Both the position numbers and the translations under genes were made by a program. Under the pieces are notes generated by a model. That model was not told the origin of the DNA. It did not search any database and saw nothing but the letters and a program-made list of their open reading frames with translations. Below, in pieces: positions 8,775 to 17,835 of a DNA stretch of 64,000 nucleotides (position 1 is the first letter of the stretch; the number at the start of each line of letters is the position of its first letter). Source of the DNA: Alphaproteobacteria bacterium (GTDB lineage: Bacteria > Pseudomonadota > Alphaproteobacteria > CAAGCB01 > CAG-977); the NCBI GenBank assembly GCA_900768845.1, contig CAAGEK010000057.1:1-64000 (forward strand), written 5' to 3'.

Positions 8775-10181
8775 TTACTCCTTGCGAACGTGAGTTTGAA
8801 TGAAATATTTGATGGAATCCAGCGAATTGGGCAACACCGTAAAGACCTCTTTGCGCGTCAGCAAATCGGACATCCGCAAAGGCAGGGACGGCGTAACCCC
8901 CGTCGCTTCCCGCACGGGTACGGGGAATTTCGCGGGATGCGCCGTCGCCAAAATAATCACGGGCGTCGCCGTATCGGAAAACGCTTCCGCCGCAACCGCC
9001 CCGATCGCCGAGTGCGGGTCAAGCAATTCCCCCGAAGATTTGAAAACGCGTCCGATTTCCGCTTTCGTTCGGGCGTCGTCGCAACAAATCCCCGTGAAAT
9101 CTTTTTTAATGCGATCCAAAACGTCTTCGGAAACCTGATAGCGCCCTTCATATTTGAACGTTTCCATCAGCTTTGAAACGACGGAAGCGTTTCTGCCGGT
9201 CGCTTCAAACAGCAAACGTTCAAAGTTGGACGACACCTGAATGTCCATGGACGGGCTGATCGACGGTTTGACGGCGCGTTTTTCCATCAAGCCGCTTTCA
9301 AGGAAACGGGGCAGGATGTCGTTTTCATTCGAGCCCAAAATCAGCTGTTTCACCGGCAACCCCATCCGTTTTGCCACATAGCCTGCAAACACGTTTCCGA
9401 AATTGCCCGTCGGAACGGCGAAAGACACTTCGCGATCGGGCGCGCCCAAAGTCAGTGCCGCACGGAAGTAATACACGACCTGAGCCATAATTCTGGCCCA
9501 ATTGATCGAGTTGACGGCGGACAAAGCATATTCCGTCCTGAATCGGGAATCCGCAAACAGGGATTTGACAACGGACTGGCAATCGTCGAACGTGCCTTCC
9601 AAAGCGATATTGAAAACGTTTTCGGACAAAACGGTCGTCATCTGGCGTCTTTGGACTTCGGACACGCGGTTATGAGGATGCAAAATGAATACGTCCAGCC
9701 CTTTTCTGTCTTTGCACGCTTCAATCGCCGCAGATCCCGTATCGCCGGACGTCGCACCGACAATCGTGATGCGTTTTCCCTGCTTTTGCATCACCCTGTC
9801 AAACATCAACCCGACGACCTGCAGAGCATAATCCTTGAAAGCCAAAGTCGGCCCGTGGAAAAGTTCCATCACCCACAAATCGTCCCTGATTTGCTTTAAC
9901 GGAGCGATCACCGCGTGATCGAACGAAGCGTAAGCTTTCGCCGCGATTTCTTTCAGCTCGTCTTCGGAAAAGCATCCCTGTGTAAAGGGAGCCATTATTC
10001 GGGCGGCCAGTTCGGAATAGCTTAACGCACGCATTTTGCGCATTTCCGCCGCCGAAAAGAACGGATATTCTTCGGGAACGTATAATCCGCCGTCGGTCGC
10101 CAGCCCCGCCAGCAAGACTTCTTCAAAATTCAAAACGGGCGCGTTTCCCCGCGTGCTTACATATTTCAAGAGCCTCTCCAT
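8775..10181 (-). CDS. thrC: Threonine synthase
   Basis: ThrC is the PLP enzyme converting O-phosphohomoserine to threonine. The product (468 residues from the chosen ATG) has the N-terminal MERLLKYVSTRG with GNAPVLNFEEVLLAGLATDGGLYVP, the PLP-lysine motif GPTLAFKDYALQ, and GATSGDTGSAA for phosphate binding. A TTG two codons upstream is an alternative; no strong ribosome site supports either. The divergent elbB starts about 90 bases upstream, so promoters for both probably lie in 10182-10274. Confidence 0.95.
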   Translation of the reverse strand: MERLLKYVSTRGNAPVLNFEEVLLAGLATDGGLYVPEEYPFFSAAEMRKMRALSYSELAARIMAPFTQGCFSEDELKEIAAKAYASFDHAVIAPLKQIRDDLWVMELFHGPTLAFKDYALQVVGLMFDRVMQKQGKRITIVGATSGDTGSAAIEACKDRKGLDVFILHPHNRVSEVQRRQMTTVLSENVFNIALEGTFDDCQSVVKSLFADSRFRTEYALSAVNSINWARIMAQVVYYFRAALTLGAPDREVSFAVPTGNFGNVFAGYVAKRMGLPVKQLILGSNENDILPRFLESGLMEKRAVKPSISPSMDIQVSSNFERLLFEATGRNASVVSKLMETFKYEGRYQVSEDVLDRIKKDFTGICCDDARTKAEIGRVFKSSGELLDPHSAIGAVAAEAFSDTATPVIILATAHPAKFPVPVREATGVTPSLPLRMSDLLTRKEVFTVLPNSLDSIKYFIQTHVRKE

Positions 10182-10203
10182 TCGCAAAGATCAAACAGTT
10201 TGT

Positions 10204-10232
10204 TTGAGTATGTTTTACGCTTATTATATATA
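10204..10232 (+). promoter_or_regulatory. Possible sigma70 promoter for elbB
   Basis: TTGAGT (10204-10209) and TATATA (10227-10232) are separated by 17 bases, about 43 bases before the elbB start. The match is moderate. Confidence 0.4.
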
Positions 10233-10274
10233 AATACAACAGAAAGATTTTTCCAAATGTAAAGGAGATGTAAA

Positions 10275-10934
10275 ATGAATACAAAGAAAATCGCCGTCCT
10301 GTTATCCGGATGCGGCGTCATGGACGGCTCGGAAATTCACGAAGCCGTTACGGCGATGTTGGCCGTTCAGCAACAAGGCGGACGGTATTTCTGTTTCGCC
10401 CCCGAAGGAAATCAGGGCGTTTGCATCAATCATCTGACGAAACAACCTTCCGAAGAGCCGCGCAGAATGCTGGTTGAAGCCGCCAGAATCGCCCGAGGGG
10501 ACATCAACACGCTCAAAGCGTTCAAAGCGGCCGATTATGACGCGTTAATCATCCCCGGAGGAATGGGAGCCGTTATGAATTTATGCGATTTCGCACGCAA
10601 AGGCCCCGCCTGTTCCGTTCATCCCGACGTTGAACGCGCCGTTACGGAAATGCACGACGCGGGAAAGCCGATCCTCGCCCTGTGCATCGCTCCCGTGTTA
10701 ATCGCACGCATTATCAAAGGCGTGACGGTTACAATCGGAAACGATCCCGAAACGGCAATGGCGTTGAAATCCATGGGAGCGGAACATCAAATCTGTTCCG
10801 CGGCCGAAGTGTGCATCGACAGGAAAAACAAAATCATTTCAACCCCCTGCTATATGCTGGACAAGACTTTGCGCGACGTCGCCATCAGTACGTCAAACGC
10901 CGTCAAAGACCTGATGGATATGTTGAACGGATGA
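10275..10934 (+). CDS. elbB: ElbB-type glyoxalase, DJ-1/PfpI superfamily
   Basis: A 219-residue protein matching the isoprenoid biosynthesis glyoxalase ElbB (enhancing lycopene biosynthesis protein 2). Seen are VLLSGCGVMDGSEIHEAV at the N-terminus, DYDALIIPGGMGAVMNLCDFA, and the nucleophile-elbow region GKPILALCIAPVLIA with the expected cysteine. E. coli ElbB has weak glyoxalase activity; the role here is inferred. AAGGAG lies seven bases before the ATG. It is a single gene divergent from thrC. Confidence 0.92.
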   Translation: MNTKKIAVLLSGCGVMDGSEIHEAVTAMLAVQQQGGRYFCFAPEGNQGVCINHLTKQPSEEPRRMLVEAARIARGDINTLKAFKAADYDALIIPGGMGAVMNLCDFARKGPACSVHPDVERAVTEMHDAGKPILALCIAPVLIARIIKGVTVTIGNDPETAMALKSMGAEHQICSAAEVCIDRKNKIISTPCYMLDKTLRDVAISTSNAVKDLMDMLNG

Positions 10935-10997
10935 TTTCAGGGGAATTTTCTCTTCTTCTTTCAAAACGCTTTTTCCCGAAACCGGCCTTAAAGATGT

Positions 10998-11380
10998 AAA
11001 AAGACACCCACCCGTTCAGCGGGTGGGTCTTCACACGACGGGCGTAGTCCTCATGCTACCGGTTACGCTTACGGCCTGCAACGCTCCGGCAGGTGCATTT
11101 CGTTACTTTCCTCCCGTAAACGGGTCGGACAGGTCTGACCTCGCCAATGTAGCATTTCTGTATATTCCGCAATCTTGCGGGCGTTCTTTCCCGCGGATAG
11201 TACCCGCTTGCTCCAAAACTTTATGTCGCTCCAACGCTCAAGAACCGTCAAACCGCTTTGAAAGTCTGAATATCTTCCCTATCTCCAGAATGTTTTGCGG
11301 CGATATTTCGGTGCAAAAACCAGTGATATTTGCAGTTGCCGAACCGCACTCTGAATGTGCCTGAGGAGTTTTTTGTGCCC
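10998..11380 (-). mobile_element. Internally deleted IS200-like element, copy 1
   Basis: Read on the minus strand, fragments of a short IS200-type tnpA are visible: TGCAAATATCACTGG encodes the CKYH start of the N-terminal signature. A C-terminal part contains SDIKFWSK and AGKNARKIAEY. The middle of the gene is missing and frames are broken, so it cannot make transposase. After the tnpA relic comes a tail of about 170 bases shared with the copies at 26.7 and 41.1 kb, ending in a 9-bp hairpin. It looks like a non-autonomous derivative. Confidence 0.75.
11006..11028 (-). repeat. Terminal hairpin of IS200-like copy 1
   Basis: A perfect 9-bp inverted repeat, ACCCACCCG / CGGGTGGGT, with a TTCAG loop. 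On the minus strand it is followed by GTCTTTTT, so it could also end transcription. IS200/IS605 elements carry subterminal hairpins recognised by TnpA. Confidence 0.75.
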
Positions 11381-11417
11381 CGAACCACGCACCGGTCACG
11401 CGGTTTTCGGGAGGAAC

Positions 11418-11448
11418 AAAAAAAGGGGAAGATTTCCCTCCCCTTTTT
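11418..11448 (-). terminator. Intrinsic terminator of the yajC-secD-secF operon
   Basis: On the minus strand an AAAAAGGGGA / TTCCCCTTTTT stem is followed by T residues, 17 bases past the secF stop at 11465. Confidence 0.8.
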
Positions 11449-11464
11449 AATCCGGTTTTATAAT

Positions 11465-12397
11465 TCATCCGACATGATCGTAAGGACTGACGGGAGCTTT
11501 ACTGTTTTCCATCGTCTTGCGGACGTCCAGATACATCAGCAAAGGCATGGCGATATAAACGGACGAATACGTCCCGATGGCAATGCCGAACACCATGGCA
11601 ACGGCGAAACCTTCCAACGCCTCTCCGCCGATTAACAGCATGACGATCAAGGCCAACAGCGTGGAAATGCCTGTCATGATCGTTCTGGGCAACATATCGT
11701 TCGCCGTTTTGTTAATCATTTCGGGAATGGGCATTTTGCGGTATTTATGCAGATTTTCGCGCATACGGTCGTACGACACGATCGTATCGTTTGTCGAATA
11801 TCCCGCCAGCATCATCAAACCTGCGACAATCGTCATATTGAAATCCAATCCGCACACGGAAAACAACCCGACCGTAATCAGGATGTCATGGGCGATGGAA
11901 AGCATCACACCCAAAGCGAATTCCCATTCAAAGCGCATCCACACATAAAGGGAAATGACCAAAGCCCCCAAAATAACGGCGACGATACTGTTATGAATCA
12001 ATTCGTTGCCGACTCTGGGTCCGACCATTTCCGTACGGCGGACGATAAAAGCGTTGCCCAATTCCGCACGGATGACATTGACAATGTTCATTTGTTCCGC
12101 TTCGGTCGTCCCCTGCCCCAACGCGGTAATCAGGACTTCCGTCCCGTTTTCCCCGATAGGCTGAAGATCGACGTTCAAACCGGCCAGCTTTTCGCGGACG
12201 ATTTTCATGTCGACGGGCTGTTCCGATTGGACTTCCACCAAAACGCCGCCTTTGAAATCGATACCGTAATTCAGCCCTTTCGTCGCCAAAGAAACGACGG
12301 AAACCGCCATCAGCACGAACGAAAAGAAAAACGCGTATTTCCGCAAACCGATAAAGTCAATGTTCGTCGGTTTAATAAAAAGGGAAATCAATCTCAT
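11465..12397 (-). CDS. secF: Protein translocase subunit SecF
   Basis: SecF works with SecD and YajC at the SecYEG channel, using proton motive force to aid export. The 310-residue protein has the family signature GIDFKGGVLVEV after the first membrane helix, a periplasmic domain, then five further membrane helices including ILGALVISLYVWMRFEWEF and the conserved AGYSTNDTIVSYDRMREN loop. TAAGGAG precedes the ATG; the secD stop is 12 bases upstream. Length is normal. Confidence 0.97.
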   Translation of the reverse strand: MRLISLFIKPTNIDFIGLRKYAFFFSFVLMAVSVVSLATKGLNYGIDFKGGVLVEVQSEQPVDMKIVREKLAGLNVDLQPIGENGTEVLITALGQGTTEAEQMNIVNVIRAELGNAFIVRRTEMVGPRVGNELIHNSIVAVILGALVISLYVWMRFEWEFALGVMLSIAHDILITVGLFSVCGLDFNMTIVAGLMMLAGYSTNDTIVSYDRMRENLHKYRKMPIPEMINKTANDMLPRTIMTGISTLLALIVMLLIGGEALEGFAVAMVFGIAIGTYSSVYIAMPLLMYLDVRKTMENSKAPVSPYDHVG

Positions 12398-12408
12398 TCA
12401 CGTTCTCC

Positions 12409-13968
12409 TTAAACATTCAACGTTTTGGGCTTGGCGTACTTGATCCACGCCAAGATGAGGATTCGGGTCACGCAAACAGCCGTAAAGACGGACGTCAGCA
12501 ACCCAAGACTGGTTGTCACACCGAAACCGCGAATCGGCCCCGAGCCCAACCAAATCAAAATCAAACAGGTAAACAACGTTGTCAGGTTTGAATCGAAAAT
12601 CGCCGAAAAAGCATTTCCGAAACCGGCTTCGACCGTATTCAAAACCGAACGTCCGTACCCCTGTTCTTCGCGCATACGTTCATAAATCAGGACGTTTGCA
12701 TCAACCGACATACCCATCGTCAGCGCGATACCCGCAATTCCGGGCAAAGTCAGCGTACATCCCGTAACGCTCATCAATCCCACCAGCATCAACATATTCA
12801 AAATCAAGGCGATGTCGGCGAAAATTCCGAACAAACCGTATGTCGCCAGCATGAAAGCCAGAACCAGAATCATTCCGATGCCGCAAGCCATTTTCCCCGC
12901 CTCGATGGAATCCGTCCCCAAACCGGGGCCGACGACGCGTTCTTCGACAACGTCCAACGGCGCGGGCAACGCCCCCGAACGCAACATCATGGCCAGTTCG
13001 CCGGCGGATTGAACGGTGAAGTTTCCGGAAATGACCCCGCTTCCGCCGGTGATGGCCGACTTCACTTCGGGTGCCGTAATGACCTTGCCGTCCAAAACGA
13101 CCGCCAAACGACGGCCGACGTTTTCACGCGTCGCACTGCCGAACCGTTTGCCGCCGAAAGCGTTGAAGCGGAAATTGACGACGGGTTCCCCTTCCTGAAA
13201 ATCCGCACGCGCATCGGTCAAATGTTCGCCGCCGACAATGGTTTTGCGTTCAATGACATAATAGGCCTGAGCCGAAGCCTCGTCCCCCGGAACGACTTTG
13301 GATTCCGGAGAAATCTTGCCGCGGCGCGCATCCGCCAAAGACGTTTTCTCATCGACGAAATGGAACGACATCTTGGCCGTTTTTCCCAACAGCTTTTTAA
13401 CTTCGTTCGGATCTTCGACGCCGGGGAGCTGAACCTGAATGCGATCCGTCCCCTGACGCATGATGGACGGTTCGCGGGTTCCCAACTGGTCGATACGGCG
13501 ACGCACGATTTCAATCGATTTGTCAACGGCCGACGCCTTCATGCGGGTCAACGCAAGGTCTGTAAACGAAACGGTCAGCTCGTCATCCTTGTCTTCGACT
13601 TTCAAATTGCCCTTGTCGACCTTTTGGATCAGGTCTTTGGCTTTCAAAATGTCGCTGTCGTTCACGATGCGGACTTTTAAAACGTCGTCCGTCTGAGCCA
13701 GCCCCGTATAACGCACGCCCTTTTCGCGCAAAGTATTGCGAACGGCGTCCTGAACCGCACTCATCTGGTCTTTGACCACCTGATCCAGATTGACTTGCAA
13801 CAAAAGCTGCGACCCGCCTTGCAAATCCAGCCCCAACGTCAGGGGTTTCCACCAATCGGGCAGTTTATCCCTTTGCGCCTGAGGCAAAAAGTTGGGAACG
13901 CAGAAAAATACGCCCAAAGCCGACAAAACGCCGATAAGGACAATTTTCCATTTCGGATAGTTGAACAT
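12409..13968 (-). CDS. secD: Protein translocase subunit SecD
   Basis: SecD is the larger partner of SecF in the SecDF-YajC complex. The 519-residue protein opens with one membrane helix and LGLDLQGGSQLLLQV, followed by a large periplasmic region with the P1 domain (GTREPSIMRQGTDRIQVQLPG). Six C-terminal segments follow, with GMSVDANVLIYERMREE. AAGGA lies upstream of the ATG at 13968. YajC ends 12 bases upstream, forming the classic yajC-secD-secF operon. Confidence 0.97.
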   Translation of the reverse strand: MFNYPKWKIVLIGVLSALGVFFCVPNFLPQAQRDKLPDWWKPLTLGLDLQGGSQLLLQVNLDQVVKDQMSAVQDAVRNTLREKGVRYTGLAQTDDVLKVRIVNDSDILKAKDLIQKVDKGNLKVEDKDDELTVSFTDLALTRMKASAVDKSIEIVRRRIDQLGTREPSIMRQGTDRIQVQLPGVEDPNEVKKLLGKTAKMSFHFVDEKTSLADARRGKISPESKVVPGDEASAQAYYVIERKTIVGGEHLTDARADFQEGEPVVNFRFNAFGGKRFGSATRENVGRRLAVVLDGKVITAPEVKSAITGGSGVISGNFTVQSAGELAMMLRSGALPAPLDVVEERVVGPGLGTDSIEAGKMACGIGMILVLAFMLATYGLFGIFADIALILNMLMLVGLMSVTGCTLTLPGIAGIALTMGMSVDANVLIYERMREEQGYGRSVLNTVEAGFGNAFSAIFDSNLTTLFTCLILIWLGSGPIRGFGVTTSLGLLTSVFTAVCVTRILILAWIKYAKPKTLNV

Positions 13969-13980
13969 TGGATTTTCCTT

Positions 13981-14412
13981 TTATTTTTTAGTCAAAAGCT
14001 CTTTCAATCCTTCACTGCCTTTTTTATCGGTTTCAAAAGGCTCGGGATCGTCGTTCGCCGCGTTTTTCACGGAAGAACCGCCCGTTGCGGAAGCACTCTG
14101 GCGTTTCAGGGCGATCCGGTCGCGCAAAACGGTGACGCGGACGCCTTCCGCGATTTCAACCAGCAGATCTTCGGTGTTTGAACGGACGACTTTTCCGACG
14201 ATTCCGCCCGACGTCACGACAACGTCACCTTTGGCGACGGCCGCCTGCATCGCCTGATGTTCGCGCAGACGTTTTTGCTGGGGACGGATTAAAAAGAAAT
14301 AAAAAACCACGAAAATGATAAAAAACTGGAACAGGATTCGGGCGGGATCGCCTTCGGGAACCTGTCCGGCAGCCGTTACCGCTTCCTGTGCAAACGCTGG
14401 ATTGACAAACAT
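13981..14412 (-). CDS. yajC: Preprotein translocase accessory subunit YajC
   Basis: YajC is a small single-span partner of SecDF. I chose the ATG at 14412 because AGGAG lies eight bases upstream; the longer frame to 14496 has no such site. The 143-residue product has the membrane helix ILFQFFIIFVVFYFFLI, the signature RPQQKRLREHQAM, and the DVVVTSGGIVGKV domain. The C-terminal tail of about 40 residues, rich in Ser, Asn and Glu, is a little longer than usual. Confidence 0.93.
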   Translation of the reverse strand: MFVNPAFAQEAVTAAGQVPEGDPARILFQFFIIFVVFYFFLIRPQQKRLREHQAMQAAVAKGDVVVTSGGIVGKVVRSNTEDLLVEIAEGVRVTVLRDRIALKRQSASATGGSSVKNAANDDPEPFETDKKGSEGLKELLTKK

Positions 14413-14679
14413 TGAGCATACTCCTGATACAAAAATATAACAGGAGTATAACGCCATCTTTTCAGGATGCAACCCCCAGAATCCCGCCCGAGCCAAAAAA
14501 GTAAACTTTTTCTTAAACCCGCCGGCCGGCTAAAAAGGAAAATCCCTCTTTCCGCGTCCTGATGCGAAACGGGGGAAACAGGCAAAAGGCGCGTCGCCGA
14601 AACCGCCCGAAGCGGCGGCGACACAAAAAAGCCGGTTCGACGTTTCAGCGAAACCGGCATTTCCCGTTTTAAAGCGGCG

Positions 14680-15603
14680 TCAGATTTCCCGCCTGATTTT
14701 AGCCGCACGAACCGCGTTGGCAAGAGCGATATTCCGCTTTTCCTCCCGACGTTTCGGCAACGCCGTTGTTCCGTTGTCCTTCATGACATAAAACAAATCC
14801 GCAGAGGTTTGTTTGGGCGGGAAAAAGGTATGACGGATATGACCTTTTTCCGCCTGCTCCGCACCGGCGGCGATTTCTTCGCTGACCGTCAAAGCCTTGC
14901 GCGCCGATAAAAATCCGTCCTGCAAATATCCCCGCCCCTTGTAACGGCAAATCTTCGCGGCGACCTCCTCCCCGCTCAGGTTTTGGCGGTAAGCCCCTTT
15001 TTGCGTACGGGCAAGCTTCATAAATTCGACCGTTCTTTTGTCGTAACTTTCGACATATACATAATTGTTAAACCACTCTTTGAACGCGCCGCCCAAGCCG
15101 TCCTCAACTTTGCGGTTTTTATAAAACTCTTTTTCATATCTCCACATCAGATTGGGATATTTGTGTAAAAACGACGTATAAGCATTCGGAGCCGTCTTTT
15201 TCATTTCAAAAGCCGCCGCCGCCTGAAAAGCGAAGGCGTCCGCTTCATTCGCCCGATCAACGACGATCGCCGTTTTCAGGTTTTGAGAGGAATCGCGGTG
15301 CAATTCCTGCAGGGAATGGCGACCTTCGTGTACAAGAGTCGTCATCAGATCTTCGTCGGAATATTGCGGCGACAAAATTATTTCGTTGCGATAGCGGGAA
15401 TACGCGCCGTACGCGTTGTTCAGATTCCCGAATTTGAATTTAACGCCCTTTTTGCGCGCCTGTTTCAAAACGTCCGCCGCAATCGGAGAAGCCTTTTCCG
15501 CACGACGAATCAAATTTTCCATCCGCCGTATTTCCTGCGGCGTCTGATCGGATTCCCGTTTAAAAGAAAAGATTTTTTGTAAAAAGCCGGACATCGCTTT
15601 CAT
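14680..15603 (-). CDS. HExRH putative metallopeptidase, paralogue 1
   Basis: A 307-residue protein, probably of the putative metallopeptidase family catalogued as DUF6782 (name from memory). The zinc motif HEGRH is at residues 92-96, with a likely third ligand in NEADA (E120). Conserved downstream blocks are GGAFKEWFNNY with YVESYDKRT, and CRYKGRGYLQDGFLS. There is no signal peptide or membrane helix. It ends the minus-strand array of five. A 350-base gap with no clear gene (15604-15956) separates it from paralogue 2, so it may have its own promoter. Start is either ATG 15603 or ATG 15594. Confidence 0.75.
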   Translation of the reverse strand: MKAMSGFLQKIFSFKRESDQTPQEIRRMENLIRRAEKASPIAADVLKQARKKGVKFKFGNLNNAYGAYSRYRNEIILSPQYSDEDLMTTLVHEGRHSLQELHRDSSQNLKTAIVVDRANEADAFAFQAAAAFEMKKTAPNAYTSFLHKYPNLMWRYEKEFYKNRKVEDGLGGAFKEWFNNYVYVESYDKRTVEFMKLARTQKGAYRQNLSGEEVAAKICRYKGRGYLQDGFLSARKALTVSEEIAAGAEQAEKGHIRHTFFPPKQTSADLFYVMKDNGTTALPKRREEKRNIALANAVRAAKIRREI

Positions 15604-15956
15604 CCTTGTCTTTCCGTACCGGTGCGAAACCGGACGTCATGCCGGTATTTCCGCGAACGGCCACTGAAACTTCATTTAAAGTACGCTTTTTTGGACAAAA
15701 GGGCAATCGATTTTCTTTAATACAAAGAAATATTTGATGCTTGCCGCGTTGCTGTGAATTGGCGGCATAAAAAAACAGGCTGTTTTATACGACGGCAGTC
15801 CGAAAAAAACGGAAAAACGCATCGGAAACGAAACTACCGCCGACGAAGGAAAGCAAAACGCGCAAAGCTCCGCCGCCTTCCGACGCTTCGTTTAAATTTT
15901 TCCGTCTTGGTGCGCTTCCCTGCGGGACAGGCCTTTTGCATAAAAGCAAACCTTTT

Positions 15957-16865
15957 TTACCGCCCTCTTTTGCCGTCCGTGAATTTAAAAACGGCGGGAC
16001 GCGACGGATTGGCCGCCTGACGGATGCGCGTTTTAACATCGGCATGACGCAATATCAGCTCGTCGACGGATTTATCCCGTTCCGTGCGGCTGTTTCCCAA
16101 TCTTTTCGACAAAGCTTTGATTTGGCGCATCGTTTCAAAATCGACGCTTAACGCGGCGGACGAAGACAGGAAGTCGGGTTCGTCCAAATACGGCTTACCC
16201 GTATGGCGGCAAAACAGGTTTTCGATTTCCCGCGGCGTCATATTTCCGGACAAAAACTTCCCTCCCGAGGATTTTTCACGCACCGCCAGAAACCGGACGA
16301 CGTCCTTATCGTATTCCGCAACGTAATCCGCTTCCGAATGCCATGCTTTGAACGCTTCGCCCAAAGCGAAAGGAGAGCGTTTTTTGCTTTTCGCGGCTTT
16401 GGCATAGGCGACCGCAATCGCGGCGTGGTCTTTTTTAAAAGCCCGCCATGCCTTGGGGTACGTTTTCCGCATTTCATACGCCGCGGCACATTCAAACGCC
16501 GTCGCATCGGCCTCTTTGCTGCGGTTGATTTGCAAATTCGTCCGGATGTTGCGATCCGCCGACATGGAACAAAGCGGTTGAACGGCATGGCGGCTTTCAT
16601 GAACCAAAGCCGTCATCAACTCTTCGTTCGACAGCATGACGTTCAAACAAACGGCGTTGGTTTTCATATCGAAAAAACCGATATAGCCGTCAATTCCGCT
16701 CATGAAATCGAAACGGCATCCGGCTTTTTTCGCATTTTCAATAACGCCCGCCGCTGTTTTGCTGTTATCCGACGCACAGTCCAACAACCGGCGCATCCGT
16801 CCCGTTTTATCGTTCGGAATGCGGTTTTCAAAAGAAAACTCCGGTACGTCAAATCCGTGGCTCAT
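15957..16865 (-). CDS. HExRH putative metallopeptidase, paralogue 2
   Basis: A 302-residue paralogue. HESRH is at 89-93 and KEADA follows with E118; ECAAAYEMRKTYPKAW comes next. GEAFKAWHSEADYVAEYDKD and CRHTGKPYLDEPDFLSS match the other copies. No export signal is seen. Two cysteines near the HExRH core (residues 30 and 50) are not shared by all copies. GGGAAAAATAACGG precedes the ATG, a weak ribosome site. The gap to paralogue 3 is about 90 bases, so co-transcription is possible. Substrate unknown. Confidence 0.75.
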   Translation of the reverse strand: MSHGFDVPEFSFENRIPNDKTGRMRRLLDCASDNSKTAAGVIENAKKAGCRFDFMSGIDGYIGFFDMKTNAVCLNVMLSNEELMTALVHESRHAVQPLCSMSADRNIRTNLQINRSKEADATAFECAAAYEMRKTYPKAWRAFKKDHAAIAVAYAKAAKSKKRSPFALGEAFKAWHSEADYVAEYDKDVVRFLAVREKSSGGKFLSGNMTPREIENLFCRHTGKPYLDEPDFLSSSAALSVDFETMRQIKALSKRLGNSRTERDKSVDELILRHADVKTRIRQAANPSRPAVFKFTDGKRGR

Positions 16866-16957
16866 CCGTTATTTTTCCCTTTCAAGCGTATCGGATCAAC
16901 AGCTCCGTATCATTATACCTCTTCGCTCCGGCCGTGTACAGCGGATTTGAAGGGCTT

Positions 16958-17833
16958 TCACCTTTCTTTCCGGCCGCCCGCCAACAAAGACACGACTCTG
17001 TTCAGGGTAAGGGGCTGTTGCGGCGCGGCCGTTCCGTCCTTTTGTTCGACATAGAAATCCCGCACGGACTTATCCATGCAGAAGAAAGCGGCAAACCGTC
17101 CCGTCAGCAAAGCCTTTTTCGTCAAAGAACAGAAACGCGGCTCGTTTAAAAAAGCGGAGTTTCCACCCAAATACGTTCCGCCGTTTTTACGTTCGGGAAG
17201 CACACTTTTGATAATTTGTTCCGGCGACAGTTTCCGATCCGGTTTTGCATAACCGGCTTGTCGGGCGAATTGAAACATCTGACGGTCGTAACGGGAAACG
17301 TAAGGATGATTGTCGAACCACGCTTTGAACGCTTCGCCCAAAGCCGCATCCTTATTCCGCGTTTTTTCCATCGCCGTTTCATAAGCCGAAACGATACCGC
17401 CGTGTTTTTCGTTAAAAGAATCCCTCACCGCCCCGCCGATTTCACAAGCGGCGGCACATTCAAACGCCATCGCGTCGGCTTCGCACACACGGTTCGCCAT
17501 AACCATCGATTTCAGGCTTGCGCGATCGGACGCCCTGTCGTTCTGACACGCATGACGGGCTTCGTGAACCAGCGTCGCCGCCAAAGCTTCGTCGGAACAT
17601 TTGGCATTCAAAGAAATCGTCCGCCCTGCAAGGTTATAACACCCCAAAGCACCCGGCATATCGTCGCGCATCCGGATTTTCAAATTCGGATGCTTTTCAT
17701 ACGCTTCGTCAATAACCTGACGCCCCGTCCGGCTTTGCGAAGCGATTTTTTTTATCGCCTCTATCCGCTCCTGCCAATTCCCTTTATCCGTTTTGCGGCC
17801 GATCCCGCCGAATACATCCGAAAGAAAAGACAT
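16958..17833 (-). CDS. HExRH putative metallopeptidase, paralogue 3
   Basis: A 291-residue paralogue with HEARH at 90-94, CEADAMAFECAAACE (E118), GEAFKAWFDNHPYVSRYDRQ and a YLGGNSAFLNEPRF block. AGGAGG precedes the ATG at 17833, and the stop of paralogue 4 lies two bases upstream. Translation of 4, then 3, is therefore probably coupled. The region between GEAFKAW and the C-terminus has diverged most. No signal peptide is present. Function is inferred only from the motif. Confidence 0.75.
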   Translation of the reverse strand: MSFLSDVFGGIGRKTDKGNWQERIEAIKKIASQSRTGRQVIDEAYEKHPNLKIRMRDDMPGALGCYNLAGRTISLNAKCSDEALAATLVHEARHACQNDRASDRASLKSMVMANRVCEADAMAFECAAACEIGGAVRDSFNEKHGGIVSAYETAMEKTRNKDAALGEAFKAWFDNHPYVSRYDRQMFQFARQAGYAKPDRKLSPEQIIKSVLPERKNGGTYLGGNSAFLNEPRFCSLTKKALLTGRFAAFFCMDKSVRDFYVEQKDGTAAPQQPLTLNRVVSLLAGGRKER

Positions 17834-17835
17834 CT

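Noticed and set aside
10998..11380. TnpB guide RNA (omega RNA) locus
   Set aside because: The conserved tail and terminal hairpin invite this reading, but only tnpA-type fragments are seen and no tnpB or its zinc-ribbon end is present.
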